Shown: piece after piece, positions 36,141-48,797 of the stretch
Numbering within the stretch: position 1 is the stretch's first letter
Layout of the letters: each line of letters opens with the position of its first letter
Position numbers and translations under genes: made by a program
Assembly: GCA_902805475.1 (NCBI GenBank)
Contig: CADCSX010000006.1
Location: 3,224,001-3,288,000, forward strand
Direction of reading: 5' to 3'
DNA length: 64,000 nt
Origin: Entonaema liquescens
Taxonomy: Eukaryota; Ascomycota; Sordariomycetes; Xylariales; Xylariaceae
Notes under the pieces: generated by a model
Told to the model about the DNA's origin: nothing
Database searches by the model: none
What the model saw: the letters and a program-made list of their open reading frames with translations, nothing else

Positions 36141-38629
36141 TTAGTCAACTCTCAGAACTCTGGGTCCACGCTTCTTAGTTGCCTTCTTCTTCTTGTGCCC
36201 CCTCTCGAAGGAAGCAGCGGCGGCATGATCTCGGCCAACGTTATCAAGATCTTTTACTTTGTAGATCCTTATGATCCAGTTCTCGCTAGTGTAGGCCTCT
36301 TCCAGCGTATTGAGGACTGGGCCCTTGTCGGGAAGTCGGGCACCTCGGACACGGTCTTGGGCCTGTCCGGGCGGGAAGAGAGAGCCGTAGTTGTAGTACG
36401 ACATCTTGTACCTGGATTTGAGAAATACGCATTAGTAGGAGTCGTATTTCGGCTGAGTTATACTTTGAACAAAGACTTACATTAAACTGTTCTTCATCGT
36501 CTCTGAAGCCTGGTCATCGACCCTGTACTCGCCCCGGGCAGTGAAGAAGTCGCGCTCCTTGACCTCGTCGGGCCAGATACCCTCAGCAATTCTTACCATC
36601 CAGAGGAACTTATTGATGTCGTCACCAGAATAGCCAAGGAGACCACCAAAAACGACAAGGACGTAGTCAACTTCGTGCTGGCGCATGATCGGGTAGCTCA
36701 CTTCTTCTCGCGAGCTCATGGCTTTACCGACTGTGGCAATGTGAGTGTTGTTCCACGTATTGTTGTCAACCAGAGTGGGTCGGTCAGCCATGCCACCAAT
36801 TTGGTAACCGTAATCCCACCAAGACATGATCTTGGCGTCCTCCTTAGTGTTTTGCCGAAGCCATTGATAGGCCTCACGATAATCATCGATGATATGCTGG
36901 CTACCATCCGGCATTCTGCTTGCTAGGACGACAGAGGGCGACGAATAGGCATTTGAGGTTACCCAGGTACAATGCTGCACGAAAAGGAGTAGGTACAACG
37001 TCATGCAGCCTGCTATGAAGCCCTTCGACAAGAAGTTGTAGATTCCTACTACGGGCTGCGATGCGGTCCGGAGTACTCCGTGTTTTGACGCCTTCTTCGC
37101 ATCGGCATTCTCCTCTTCCTTGTTGTCTGCAGGTTCCGGTGATCTGGCGACCAGGTATGTGTCAAGAACTTGGGAAACCGCAATGGCAGCGGCGACACAT
37201 ACAACCGGAGTAAGAGTAAGCATCAGTCGCACCATGACACCAGCGAAGTAGCTTCCGAACAAGGCATATACGATAATAAAGACATGCTCATCCTCCAGTC
37301 TCTGGAAGCAAAGGTAGACACCGGCTGGGAAAAGCCAGATCAAAAAGTTCAGGTCGAAAAAGAAAGCGGGCCAAGCGGTAGGTTGATGCTCAGATACGGA
37401 CGCGATGATTGGAATGTGGATCTTGGCGTATCCGGTGTCCCATAGAGAGTAGAATCGACCGGACCAAGGCGCAATGTATCCAAGGGTCGTGAGACCAACT
37501 AGGCCGAGAACTGAGATACCAAAGACACCGCCTAAACCAACATAGAGGAACGTCTGGAATTGGCGGCTCGGGACAGCCGACCTGACGTACTCGAGGAAGG
37601 CGACGAGTTGGAGAAACCCGAAGATACCTAGAGCCGGCATATGTTCACTAGTGCGGACCGGTAGGAAACCGACGAACGGAATCTGCATGCTGGCTAGAGT
37701 GCCGAGAGCATACCACGTGGTGTACGAGACGTAAAGGCGCATGCTGAACCTGCCCATGCAGACGAGGACGAATGCGTGCAGAGGCACCAAGCATGTGATA
37801 AAAGCGTATCCACCCCACGAAGCCACCATGTACCCATAAAAGAGAGCACAGAGGGCACCCCATAGTACGGAGCCCAACTTCAAAGCCTTGATCCAGAGGT
37901 AGAAGGTGAAGACAAGGAGGAAGATGGCAATAGCCTCGTTATCGTAGGAGCCGGCGACAGATCTCGAGATGTAACCAGGGGCAATGCCCATGAAAGCCGC
38001 AGCAAGAAGACCAGCAGATGGGGATGTGGTCATCTCATTAGTGAGGAGGTATGAGGCGAAAGCTGTTAGACCAGAGAAAGCTGGCGCGAGAAGCACACAG
38101 ATATTTCTGATGTCAACAGGAACAGTCAGAGCTCGGAGGAGGTGGTAGATAACACCACTTGTGACCATCAATCCAGGATAGAGGGTACCTCCGGTAACTC
38201 GTCCTAGAGGGTGCCATGTTCGGTCGTCAAACCAATCCCAGAAGTCGTAGAATCCATTGGCAACTAGGTATTTTGTTGCTCGGAAGTTGAACCACGGGTC
38301 GACTGTAGAGCATCAAGTTAGAGACAGTTACCATAGATGGAATTGGTATATCGTATATCGTATATCGTTATGATATTATATGGAGGGGAGGTTAAACTAA
38401 CACTCATGGATAATACTCTCGAAACCTGCGGGGATTAAAGTTAGCAGGTAAGCTGCAAAAGAATATGCAGGAGAAGCATACGAATAACCGAGAACAGTCG
38501 ACTTGCAATTGCGGCGCCGGCAATGAAGCAGAGAATAATTACCCTTAATAGAGTTTTTGTGCTCTGGTTCTTGCCCACACTGACGAGTAAGTCGACAGGC
38601 GTAGAGCTGGTGCCAGTTGCGACAGCCAT
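36141..38629 (-). CDS. STT3: Oligosaccharyltransferase catalytic subunit STT3
   Basis: The catalytic subunit of ER oligosaccharyltransferase, which transfers the dolichol-linked glycan to Asn in N-x-S/T sequons. Exons (minus) are 38629-38482, 38425-38402 (24 nt), 38302-36481 and 36411-36141, totalling 2265 nt (754 aa). The first lumenal loop has the metal-binding EFDPWFNFR (Asp59). About a dozen membrane helices follow, with [16 protein letters not shown] and SEHQPTAW. The soluble C-terminal domain has the sequon-binding motif WWDYG (552-556) and the [11 protein letters not shown] stretch typical of eukaryotic STT3. The tail is basic ([12 protein letters not shown]). A TATATCG triplet repeat (about 38348-38368) lies inside the second intron. 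All phases close exactly. Confidence 0.96.
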
Positions 38630-39768
38630 TGTGGGTGAGTGCTGCCTCGAGACAATGCAACTAGGTAGTAGACGGCGTCAACATTTGAGAAAGATGTGGT
38701 TATGGATTTATGTGAAGTGGGTGGTTTGAATTGGGAAGTTGAAATTGGTGGTTCAACTCGGCCTCAATGGATAAACGGCGGAAGTGGTGAGAGGACAGCT
38801 GGAGCTTTCACAAAATCCATCCGCGCGTCGCAGTTGCAGAAAGAGCTCCACGTCTGCAGGGGTCCAGATTTCAATTTATTGTACCTAAAGTGTACCTAGA
38901 GTACCTACACAGGAAGCAGCAGCCAGCGAGGCCAGCCAATCAATGAAAGCATACAAGTACGTAAGGGCACCATAAGTACATAGGTATATGTAACTAAATA
39001 ATCATTTTATGTGCGAAAGTCAGGTACAAATACATCATCGGGTATGCGCATGTGCTACATGGATGTAAGGTATACATAAGTATTCCCACCAACGTAATAG
39101 ACTCTTGTCTTGAAGTGCTGGTAAAATATTTTGGATATTGTCTATTACACAAAGTCTACACATATGCATCATACGTTTATAGAGCTCTGATTCCATGCTC
39201 TGGGTTAATGTTAAACGGCACATATAGATAACTGAGAGCACCTAATTATCGGAATACCATCTATCTGCCCAATATTGCCTCAAGTGTTTACTCAAGATTT
39301 CTTCTATAGGTGTATGCATGCAGTGTAAATGGCTATAACAGTTGGCAGGGCTTATTTAAGTAGTCCCTACCCTTCATATGCTGGGTATAATAGAGGCGAT
39401 ATATGAGACTGGGAGAGAAACAGTAGTAAATAGTATAAATTCACTCAAAAAATTTGAACCCTAGCCGTCAGGGGCCGTGCCATAAACGTCATGCAAGATC
39501 CGGCCATCCCAATGCCAAATGGGTCTAGGGAAGCATAAGTCTTGGTATTGTACACATGTACAGCGTGAAAACCGAGGAAATCTATGAGGTGGTTTTTTAG
39601 AACCGTATCGCAATCATACACAGAGCCTGCAAAGTCGTCGGTAGAGGAAGCAGCTTCGATCCAACTCCGGCCGCACCGAATTTTCCCCTTGGCCTTCCCT
39701 CCGTCTCTGCCCCTGGTCTCTATTGCATTTCCACACGCACCGGGCCCGGCATTATTATTATTACATCC
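38630..39768. other. Intergenic, no gene seen
   Basis: 1.14 kb between the STT3 start and the stop codon of ATP synthase subunit e. It should include the STT3 promoter. No coding or RNA signal was recognised. Confidence 0.55.
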
Positions 39769-40182
39769 CTAAGGATTTTGCGCTGCAAGAGCGTTGAAAT
39801 AGGCTTCCAGGTCAAAGTTAGGGTCCATCGGGTCTTGGTTCACTAACCCTATCGTTAGTTATCTATTCGACTTGGACATGGCCATGGAAAAACGTACGGG
39901 GACTATTCTTGGATGCTGCTGCAGCTGGGTCCTTGGATCTTGCATACTCGGCCTTCGCCTTCTCTATTAATTGCTGCTTGTGTTCGTAATCCTTCTTCGC
40001 TGCGGCGACTCTTTGCGAAGCGTTGATAGTTCTCTGGTGCGTGAAACCGTAGAAAACACCTAGGGCTAGTGCCGAGTACCGGAGCACCTATGAGAAAATG
40101 GTGTTAGTTATGGCGTCGCAGTATATCTCGGGCATACGGCAAACCCAGCGGCACGTACGTTGACTCCCGAAGTGGTAGACAT
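39769..40182 (-). CDS. TIM11: Mitochondrial ATP synthase subunit e
   Basis: A small inner-membrane subunit needed for F1Fo-ATP synthase dimers and cristae shape. Exons (minus) are 40182-40159 (24 nt, MSTTSGVN), 40087-39898 and 39842-39769, giving 288 nt (95 aa), normal for the family. A single N-terminal membrane helix contains the GxxxG dimerisation motif (LALGVFYGF), followed by FTHQRTINASQR and a coiled-coil-like basic helix (AAAKKDYEHKQQLIEKAKAEY). The C-terminus DPNFDLEAYF is a fungal signature and needs the third exon. An alternative acceptor six bases upstream (start 39848) would add two residues in frame. Confidence 0.92.
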
Positions 40183-40898
40183 TGGGCCGATATGTGAGAT
40201 AAGAGACGGAACGAGCGATCAATCAGCGGTGCACGGGACGGCGATAGGTTGCCAATTGGCCCTGTTCCAAGGAGGAGGAGGAATTGTCGAGGGTTGCGGT
40301 TCGAAGTGGGAGGTGGAATGGTGAGAGACTTGTTTTACTCTAGACGGCGTCGGGAAATTTCGCAGAACTTATTTTTCACAAACCAAGCAGAAGCCACTGC
40401 TTAGAGACTTGTCGATACATGTGGTGGTACGAGCCGAGCTAAATAAGTGGACACGAAACAGGTACATTAGGTCTAAAACGAACCAATAGAAACTCAGAAG
40501 TATAGGTAACTGATCAAGTAACATACCTAATTCTTTTTTAGAGACCTCTCGTACCTATCTGAGTTATTGTACACAGGTAAATTGCAAATTAGGTGGGCGC
40601 ACGGATGCTACCGGCGTCGCGATGTCCCGACAAAGGAACGCGCATCATTAAGGTAGACATAGTGCCCGTTAGAATTTCAGTAACCCGTCGCGATCCCCTT
40701 AACTTTAATTTAAACACTACATAATTACCCCAAATTGTTGCGCATGTTTAGAAAGAATATCGCGATATACAATACATCATTCAATTCCCTCGTAAACAAT
40801 AAAATCGACAAACCCTCGACCACCTGGGTTTTATCTAGATCCGTTTTCCCCTAGGAGCTAAACACTACAACCCGGCATGGGTCTCGGTGGAGTACAAG
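40183..40898. other. Divergent promoter region
   Basis: 716 bp between the divergent starts of ATP synthase subunit e (-) and dynein intermediate chain (+). It presumably serves both genes. No further gene is seen. Confidence 0.55.
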
Positions 40899-43039
40899 AT
40901 GCAACAACGACGAGATGAGATTCTAGCAAAGAAGGCGAAGCTCGCCGAACTCAAAAGACAACGAGAATTAAGAGCTAGCCAGGCAGCTTCTGGTGCTAGA
41001 CCTAGCATAAGCGGCGGATCTAGTGATGTCGGTTCTTCCCGGTCATTAATTTCTTGATGTGTCTTTCTCGCTAACTCCTGTCATAGCTCATCTCCCCCAC
41101 ACCAGGTCGCGACAATCGCAAGGTCATCGAGTCCTTGATTAACAGTCTAGTGGGTGAAAGTCGACCTGCTTCTTCCACGACAGGCGTAGCATCCCCTGGT
41201 CTACGGGGAAGTCGACCCAACAGCGTTCTAAGTGCCGATGAGCTGAGCGGTGAGCATTCAGAATATGCTTCCCAAATAAACGGCCAGCCTGCCTCGGTTC
41301 ATCCGCAAGTCTTAACAACGGTACCCCTCCAAACCGTATTTGAGTGCCCGCCATCTCCCGTCAAAGAGATATTTTCCTACAGCAAAGGCGTGCAGACTAC
41401 AGATGACTGGACGCCCCCGGCCACTAGGCCTAGAGTCTATTCGGATGCTGAGGATGAGGACCTTCCTGCCACATCCACTCCCAACAAGCGGTTGAGCAGA
41501 TGGAAGCGCGACAGGGAAGAAGAACTACGTCAAAATTTACGATTAGAGATCGAAGAGGAACTGAAGGCTGCTCGGGAGTTGATTACTGATGGGCCACTAC
41601 AAACCAACTCTGTCGTTACGTCAAATTTCCCGGCTAGAGCGTTAAGCAACGAAGAACTGGAAGCTGTTGTGGCATCTGACGACTTTGTTGACTTTGTGGA
41701 ACGTTCAACAAAAGTTATCGAGCGAGCACTTGACATTAGCAATGAGTACGATATTTTAACGGATTATTCGCTTCAGGCCCACGACATCGAGGATGAGGAT
41801 GAGCAAGCAGGTAATACAGGTGGGAAGGGTCGCCGGCGAGTCAAAGAGGTTGTACAATTTTACGATGAGCGGTGGTCCAAGAAGCGTATGATTAGCAGCA
41901 TTGACTTCTCGCCAAAGTTTCCCGAGCTTCTGCTAGCATCTTATACTAAAAATCCCTCGGCCCCCCACGACCCTGATGGTGTTGTGCAAGTATGGAATCA
42001 ACATCTTCACGATAGACCCGAATTCCTCTTTCATGCCCAGTCTGATATTCTTACTGCAAAATTCTCCCCCTTCCACCCCAACTTAATCATAGGCGGTACA
42101 TATTCCGGGCAGGTCCTTCTATGGGATACCCGCGCTAAGTCTGCCCCTGTACAAAAAACGCCATTAACAGGATCAGGCCATACGCATCCAGTCTATTCCG
42201 TCGATATCGTTGGTACCCAAAATGCGAACAATATCATTTCAGTCTCCACCGACGGGGCTTTCTGTGTATGGAGCGTTGATATGCTCTCCCAGCCTCAAGA
42301 ATCACTTACTCTCACAACACCACCTCCCAACAAGTTTGAAGACCTCGCACCAACTACGATGGCCTTCCCTCAAGCGGACCCAACCTACTTCCTCGTCGGC
42401 TCGGAAGAGGGTCCTATTTACCCATGCCATCGCTACGACCGCGCCGGTGCCAAGGCAGGCGTTGACTCTCGTGTTTCCTATAAGGGTCACGCCGCCCCCG
42501 TCATGAGCGTTGATTTCCACCCAGCACGCGGTCCTGTAGATCTGGGTGATCTCGTCCTTTCTTCGTCCCTCGACTGGTCCGTCAAATTGTGGAAAGTCCG
42601 CGCCCCAGCTGCAACAAGTACCATTGTCGAGAGTGCCGGTACCGCCGTACCCCCGCTCCTCGACTTCGTCCGCGAGGACGTCGTCTACGATGCCGCGTGG
42701 TCGCCTGTCCGCCCCGGCGTCTTCGCCCTCGTCGATGGGGCCGGCTCCCTCGAACTCTGGGATATCACCGTCGAGACCGAAATTCCAGTTGCCAAGATCA
42801 GTCCTACGCCCCGCAAAGACAGCCGCCAGCTCTTGAATAAGAGTCTGAATAAGGTCGCCTGGGAGACGAGCGAGGGAAAGAAATTAGCTACGGGTGGTAT
42901 TGATCCTGTGGTCAGCGTGTTTGAAGTCGGCCCTGACCTGGGTGGGAAGGAGGCTGTCCGGAGTGAAGAGTGGACCAACGTCAAGAAACTTGTCGCGAGG
43001 CTCGAAGCCGTTAGTGGAGGGGTTGCTGGCTTTGTATAA
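40899..43039 (+). CDS. Cytoplasmic dynein 1 intermediate chain
   Basis: A scaffold subunit of the minus-end microtubule motor that binds dynactin, light chains and heavy chain. Exons 40899-41031 and 41106-43039 give 2067 nt (688 aa). The N-terminal charged coiled coil MQQRRDEILAKKAKLAELKR is the dynactin p150-binding helix of the family. RKVIESLINSLVGE follows. A light-chain-type motif SKGVQTTDD lies at about 137-145 (QT core, as LC8 sites have). A second charged helix leads into WD repeats from about residue 260 (KKRMISSIDFSPKFPELLLAS, GGTYSGQVLLWDTRA, HPVYSVDIV, LDWSVKLWKV, GVFALVDGAGSLELWDI). The first-exon donor GTTCTT is weak, but the join gives VGRDNRK in frame. The out-of-frame ATG at 40876 was rejected. 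Confidence 0.9.
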
Positions 43040-43514
43040 GGAAGCGATCGTAGTTGGGGGGGTTTTTCTACTTACTGCTACTCTTGTTTGATTGTTGGGG
43101 AGTGAGCGCTTCCGGCTGTGGCCTTCGTGCTAGGAGTAACGTGGGCTGGCTACCGTGCATATGTCTGTATTATACCCAGCCCGAAAAATGGCATTTATCG
43201 AACGATAAGACGACATGGCGAGTATGGTGTTGCGTCTGGTCTACAAGCATGGCTAGAACTAGGATATTTAGATACTACTTGTCGACTAGCATACTTAACG
43301 TTTAATGGACCTAACCTTATGACGGGAGAAAAGAAATATTAGGTCCTTAAGCTAAGTAACCTCACAGTAGCATCTTAGTATTGCGTATTCTTGTAGTAAA
43401 ACATTATCGCATCCAATACTACTACTACCTACAAACTCCAATTTACAAAGGCTCGGTTTCGTAGCCTATTTTTACCGTTGCTCGTGAGCGTAGCTACCCG
43501 TCGACGCCTGATTC
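43040..43514. other. Shared 3' region of convergent genes
   Basis: 475 bp between the stops of dynein intermediate chain (+) and NUP159 (-). No gene is seen; plus-strand frames here are continuations of shadow frames. Confidence 0.55.
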
Positions 43515-46500
43515 CTATTCAATATCGTCCACGGCCCAAACACCCGCGCCCTTTTTCTGGAGGCTGCCCCTGAGCTTCCCTAATACGGCCGTCCTCCGCT
43601 CTCGCTTCTCTTTCACGGCCTTCTTCTCCGCGTCTCCGAAGCCGCTCAACTTCTTACGCGGCGGGGTGTTAAACATGCCGCCGCCGATACTTCCTGATAC
43701 CGAGTGGCGGAACACGCTGCCACGCTGTGGAGTGCTCTCCCGCATTGAGCGCTCCGGAGAGAATACCGACGCGGAAAGCCTCTTAGCGTTTGGCGTGGCA
43801 AAAGGCGAGCCCTCGCGACTACCTGGGCCGTGCGAACTAACTCCCAGCTTTCGCATCTGGTTCTCGAGGACATCGATATCGCCGCTGCGTTTCTCGACCA
43901 TGGTGGTAAGTTTAGTAATGGTGCGCACAACGGCTTCGATAGTCGGTGTTGGACCACCCTTCCCGTTGGCGCTGTTGGCAGAAACGATCTTGGCCTTGAG
44001 CAAGGTTAAGTTCTCCTCTGCCTCCGTTAAGAGCTTCGTGAACTTTGCGTATTCTCGTCGTAAGTCGCTTTGTTGTGCTGCCTGTTCCGCACTGAGAGGC
44101 AAATTACGGCTTGCAATAGTCTGTTCTGGGTCAATATGCGAGCTAATAATCTTTTTGAGATCCGCCTGCTTATTGCGATCGCGAGCAAGCTCGCGTTGGA
44201 TATCTTCGCATTCTGCGAGTTTTCCCGCCACATCCCTTACCCTTGCTCCCTCGAGAGCATTGGTTAAATCGCTATCGATGATTTGAGCTAAGCTCTCAAG
44301 TCCGACTAGGGTCCAGTCATCCGGAGTAGCTAAGTTCTGTCTCGTATACTCCTTAGTATAGAGCTCCTTGTGCCCTTTAATGAAGTTCGCGAGAGATCGC
44401 GCATTGAGACCAAGGGTGTCAATCATTGAGTTGATATCTCGATATACAGCCTCAACCTGTGATGGTACACTATCACCCGCTGGTGGAATTGCGCCAGAGT
44501 GTGCGATAAATTCGTCAAGCTCCAACGTTGGCTTTAGTTCAGCCTTCAGCATGTTTTGAACAGCATCATCTTCTTCATCAAGGAGTAACTGCTTTTCCTC
44601 AGCTTCCTTTTTCGCCTTCGCTTTCCGTTGCTTCTCGACCATATCTTCCAGGTAGGCGGCATTGTTGACAATCGAGGGGCCGACCTGAGGCTGCTGCCGT
44701 CTAGATGCACCAAGAATTTGAGATGCCATACCAGGCGCACTAAATGATCGCGACTGGTCCCTACCAAGCATTCTTGCTGGTACCGAACCTCGTACTGGGC
44801 TTGGTGAGCGGGGACTAACGGGATTTGGTTGGGGGAAAATAGGAACGCTTCGGCCCAATTCGCCGAAAAGACCTCGCCGGTCTTGATCCGGGCGGGATAT
44901 AGTAGAGAAGCTTCCTGTTAGGCCATCAAATGAGCTTTGGGGTGTATACCCAGGGGTCTTGTTGTTATCCGCACTAGAAGGGCTAAGATCTTTAGCAACA
45001 TCAACGCCGCTACCTTCACTGACGGCTTCGGTGCCTTCTTCCTCTTCCTCCTCCTCCTCAGATAGTTCATCATCCTCACTATCAGATGGAACAGGAGGAG
45101 GGTTTGTTGGGAACTTGAATCCAGGACCAACGACTTCAGATGGCGGCTTAGCAATAGGAAGTGCAGGCAATTTGGCTTCGTAGGCTTTGGGTTGCATTAC
45201 AGGATCCGGTGGTAGGGGCGAGTCATCAACAGGTTTAGGCTTAGTAACAGTCCCAGGTAATGGCGGTAGAGGAGTGTTGTATGCTTTCTTATTAAAAACT
45301 GGATCAGGCGGTAAAGGCGCATTGTCGGCAGGTACAGGTAATGGTTTACGTGAGGTCTCACGGTCTACCGGCTTGGGAGTTGGTTCGGCGAGATCGGGCG
45401 GCAGGGGTGCATCTTCGGCTTTAGGAGGCGTTTCTTTGACCTCTGAAGTGGTAGATGATGTCGAGGAGTCGCCTATTGAGTAAGCATCTTTGCTAGTAGA
45501 CTCTGGAGGAAGAGGTGCATCTGGTATACCTTTAAGGGGCTTAGGAGTCTCTGGCTCCTCTTTCGCTTGAGGAGTTTCAGATGCTGGTGTCTGAGAGACA
45601 GAAGATCCGAAAACGCTGCTGAGGCCACTGGGGGTTTTTGGTTGGAATCCACCGAAGAGCCCTTTGTTTTGTGCTGATGAAGTCGGAGACATAAATTTAG
45701 ATGGCGCGGGCGTCGACGTTGGGGTAGTTGACTCCGCGTTCGTTAATGGTGCTGACTTCCCAAGAGGACTCTGTGATCCGGTCGTGAATGGATTCGCGAC
45801 AGCAGGCTTCGCTGGTTCATCTATTGTAGCTGCGAAGTTCGAGTCGAATAACGACTTCTCTGTCTTTGGTGTCTTTTCGTCAGCATCATTATCTACGGCA
45901 CTGGGATCACGTTGGAAACTAGATGTCAATTTAAACGGCTGTGACCCAAAAACACTTCCAGTCCCCGTACCCTGCTTAGAACTTGGGGGCCGGAACATGG
46001 AGGTAGTATCTGTATCCATGGAGACATCAGGCGCATCTGGCTTTGTGGATGCGAATATACTCGGTCCGCCAGAGGTGTTATTCGCCCCAAAGGATGAAAA
46101 GCCGCCCTTGTTCGCGAAACTAGCAAACCCACTGCTTGAATCTGCGGGAGTAGAAGTTGGACCTGCGAACGCTCCCGCATTACTAGTACTATTAGCATTG
46201 CTTGAGAAGCCTGATTGACCGAAAGCCGGCATGCTGGACGCGGCAGATCCTAAAGCCCAAGGCGAAGACCTCGCACCAAGTCCGCCCGCCTGCCCAAATG
46301 ACGGTGCAGGACTGGTGCCAAATGAACTTTGACCAAATTTTGGCGCCGCGGGAGCAGCGCTGGCGCCAAACCCACTCGATCCAAATGTAGGTTTACTAGC
46401 ATCGCTGGAGGAAGGCTGGGCTCCCCAAAGCGAACTCTTCGCGCCCAATGCCGAGGCGCTGCCAAATGTCGATGCCGCCCCTGCTATTGTTGACGGGGCT

Positions 46501-47974
46501 CCAAAAGTAGAGGAATTTGAATTTGAGGTCCCGAAGGGGTTTGCTTGGGCGGGTTTAGGAGCCGTTGTTTCGGTAGAAATTGCTGCATTACCTTGTACAA
46601 CTGCAAGCCCCGGATATGTAGTTCCTCCCCTGATAGATTCGGAATATACAACCCACCAGACAGATAGTACACCTTCGGCGTTCAAAACCCAATAACCTGG
46701 TAATGGGCCAGGCGATTGATCTAATTCGTCGGTGGGTATGGGTTTATAAACGTTCTCTCGACTGGACAGATCGAGAGCCGTACCAATTGCCGCCGGTGTC
46801 TCCATTCCGTCACCCATTGGCAAAGTGGCTCGCCTAGAGTCATCAGCCAACTCAGTAGTAGTGAAGACATTCGATGGAGCGCCCGGAGCAAGCGGCGTCT
46901 TCGAGCGCGTAATTAAACCAATATCTTCTCTCGCTGTTGAAGAGCAAATGACGAGGTCTGAGAGATTTGGTGGGAAGTCCTTCAACCGTACAAGAGTATG
47001 ATGTGGAGTTTGGTTCGCACCAAAGGGCTCTACGGGGTCGCTGAGCTCTTGAAATTGGAAGTTCCCGTCCTTTTGTCTTGTGATTGTGTGACATCTAGTC
47101 CGGGGAGACTCTTCAGAAGCAAGCACATGAAAAGCTAGGAAAAGATCGTTCTCAAGCCAAACCAGGGACGAAACTGTGTAGTTGTTAGTTTAGAAAGCTA
47201 CCGAACGTAAACAAGGGACCTACCAAAGTAATTTGAATCCAACCCCGGTGGCCTAGGGATATCCGCCTTGACATCACCGTTGGGTAACATCTGCTGTATG
47301 GTACCGTCGCCGAGACCAGCCACCAACTGCTTTCCCTTATTACTCCAAGCAACACAGCTAACGTGATTCCTCAAAACCTGTCCGGTGGGTCGTGATATAT
47401 AACTACGATCCTTCATATTTGCCATCAAAAGGCTGCCTCCGTTCGTTACAACAGCGCATAGCTCACTCATTTCTAGGCTCGGGTTTGGGACTAAAGCCCT
47501 AAGTGGCTCACCATTCGTAGGTATTTGGAAAGCGATCTCCGTTCTGCCTTGCTGTAGCGCTTGGGTCTCATATACAGCTAACCCTCCACCTGTCTCAGCC
47601 GACAATATCAGATAGGCCCCGTCAGCTGTGAAGGCCAATTGTGATATTCGCGTAGGTAAGGATAGCTTTAATGGGGGTTCGAAAGTTCGTGTGTCGCTAT
47701 CGCCATCTTTAGGGCCGTCGAATGCCTTTCGAACGGCTTCCGTCGAGGCTATTACAACACCATCAGGACCGGCAGCAGCAACAAGACCTTGTCGCGACGC
47801 GATACTAAGAAGGGAGGCATTGTTGGCGGGGGGCGGAGACCACTGCGATGTCAGACGTAACTTAGCATCACCGGATAATGACAAGAATCCGAGGGCTTCG
47901 GTCTGGATGGGCTCTGAGGGCGCTTGGACGGCACCCCCAGCTGTCTGTCCCGCATTTCCGAAGCTGAAAGCCAT
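43515..47974 (-). CDS. NUP159: FG nucleoporin NUP159
   Basis: A cytoplasmic-face nucleoporin that anchors Dbp5/Gle1 for mRNA export release. Exons (minus) 47974-47224 and 47173-43515 give 4410 nt (1469 aa). The N-terminal beta-propeller covers about 1-430 (PGYWVLNAEGVLSVWWVVY closes it). A dense FG region at about 460-780 has FG, SFG and FGxS repeats. A Pro-rich linker holds five copies of an xPLPPxx motif. A predicted coiled-coil tail of about 300 residues starts after a basic linker (EKQRKAKAKKEAEEKQLLLDEED) and contains NSMIDTLGLNARSLANFIKGHKE; it should bind Nup82 and Nup62-type partners. The ATG at 47974 (MAFSFGNAGQ) is preferred to an upstream GTG in the same frame. Long antisense frames (43666-44286, 45664-46218) are shadows of the biased codon content. 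Confidence 0.92.
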
Positions 47975-48797
47975 TGCGACGGCAAAAAGAGATGCTGGTT
48001 TCACGAGAGGGTATTCATGGACTACTAGCTATCACATTAGTAGGTATTGAGTTGTTCGTTATCGGATGCTTTAGACGGTATGAAAGACAAAGCTTCCGAG
48101 ATAAATCTTGGCGGATGAAGCTATTCGGTATTGGCCTTATTATGATACTTTTGGGTGTAAAAGTATCTTTCAGGCAAACGGGCCTGCCTATATGAATGAG
48201 GACATGTGACAGTGGTTTAAAAATGATATTAAAGTGAAGTGTGCTTTACAATGGCGCGAGAGAAACTTGAGCTCAAATTTCTAAGACGAGATGCGCCTAA
48301 GAGAGGTAAAGTTACCACTGCATACCTGAGAACGTACCAACCGTACCTACAGATGTTCGCGTTACCCCTGCCACGCTGTCGGAGCTTGGGATTGGCTGCT
48401 ACGTCTGCATAAGTACTGTATACAGTAGCTGTACCCGACAAAGTCTGATGAAAAGCATGCTTATGAAAGTATACTCTAGGTACTCCACAACACTAATCAG
48501 GTACCTAGGTAACGTACAGCTCTCTTAGGCAGGCTAGAACGCGTGCACTGTGATAGCTGGAGGAGCATTCAAGGTAGGCAAGACCAATGCAGGCAGCTAG
48601 CTCCTGGTCGTCATCCGCCTTATTGTACCCAATCCGCCAATTCGCAGCAAACAGCCGCATCCTATCTTCATTACTTTAGTTGCATCTAAATTCACGATTC
48701 TCTTTTCGCATACCAATATTTAACCACTCGACGTCGGTCGCATCCAAGTTTTACACCTCGACCTTATAAAGAAAAAGATTACTACAAGCAAGCCAGC
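47975..48797. other. Divergent promoter region of NUP159 and PUP1
   Basis: 823 bp between two divergent starts. TAGGTACC-type words occur at about 48478-48515. I did not see a clear proteasome control element. No gene is called. Confidence 0.55.

Noticed and set aside
43666..44286. 206-aa plus-strand frame
   Set aside because: Antisense to the NUP159 coiled-coil exon; composition follows the opposite strand and no family signal is seen. The same applies to 45664-46218.
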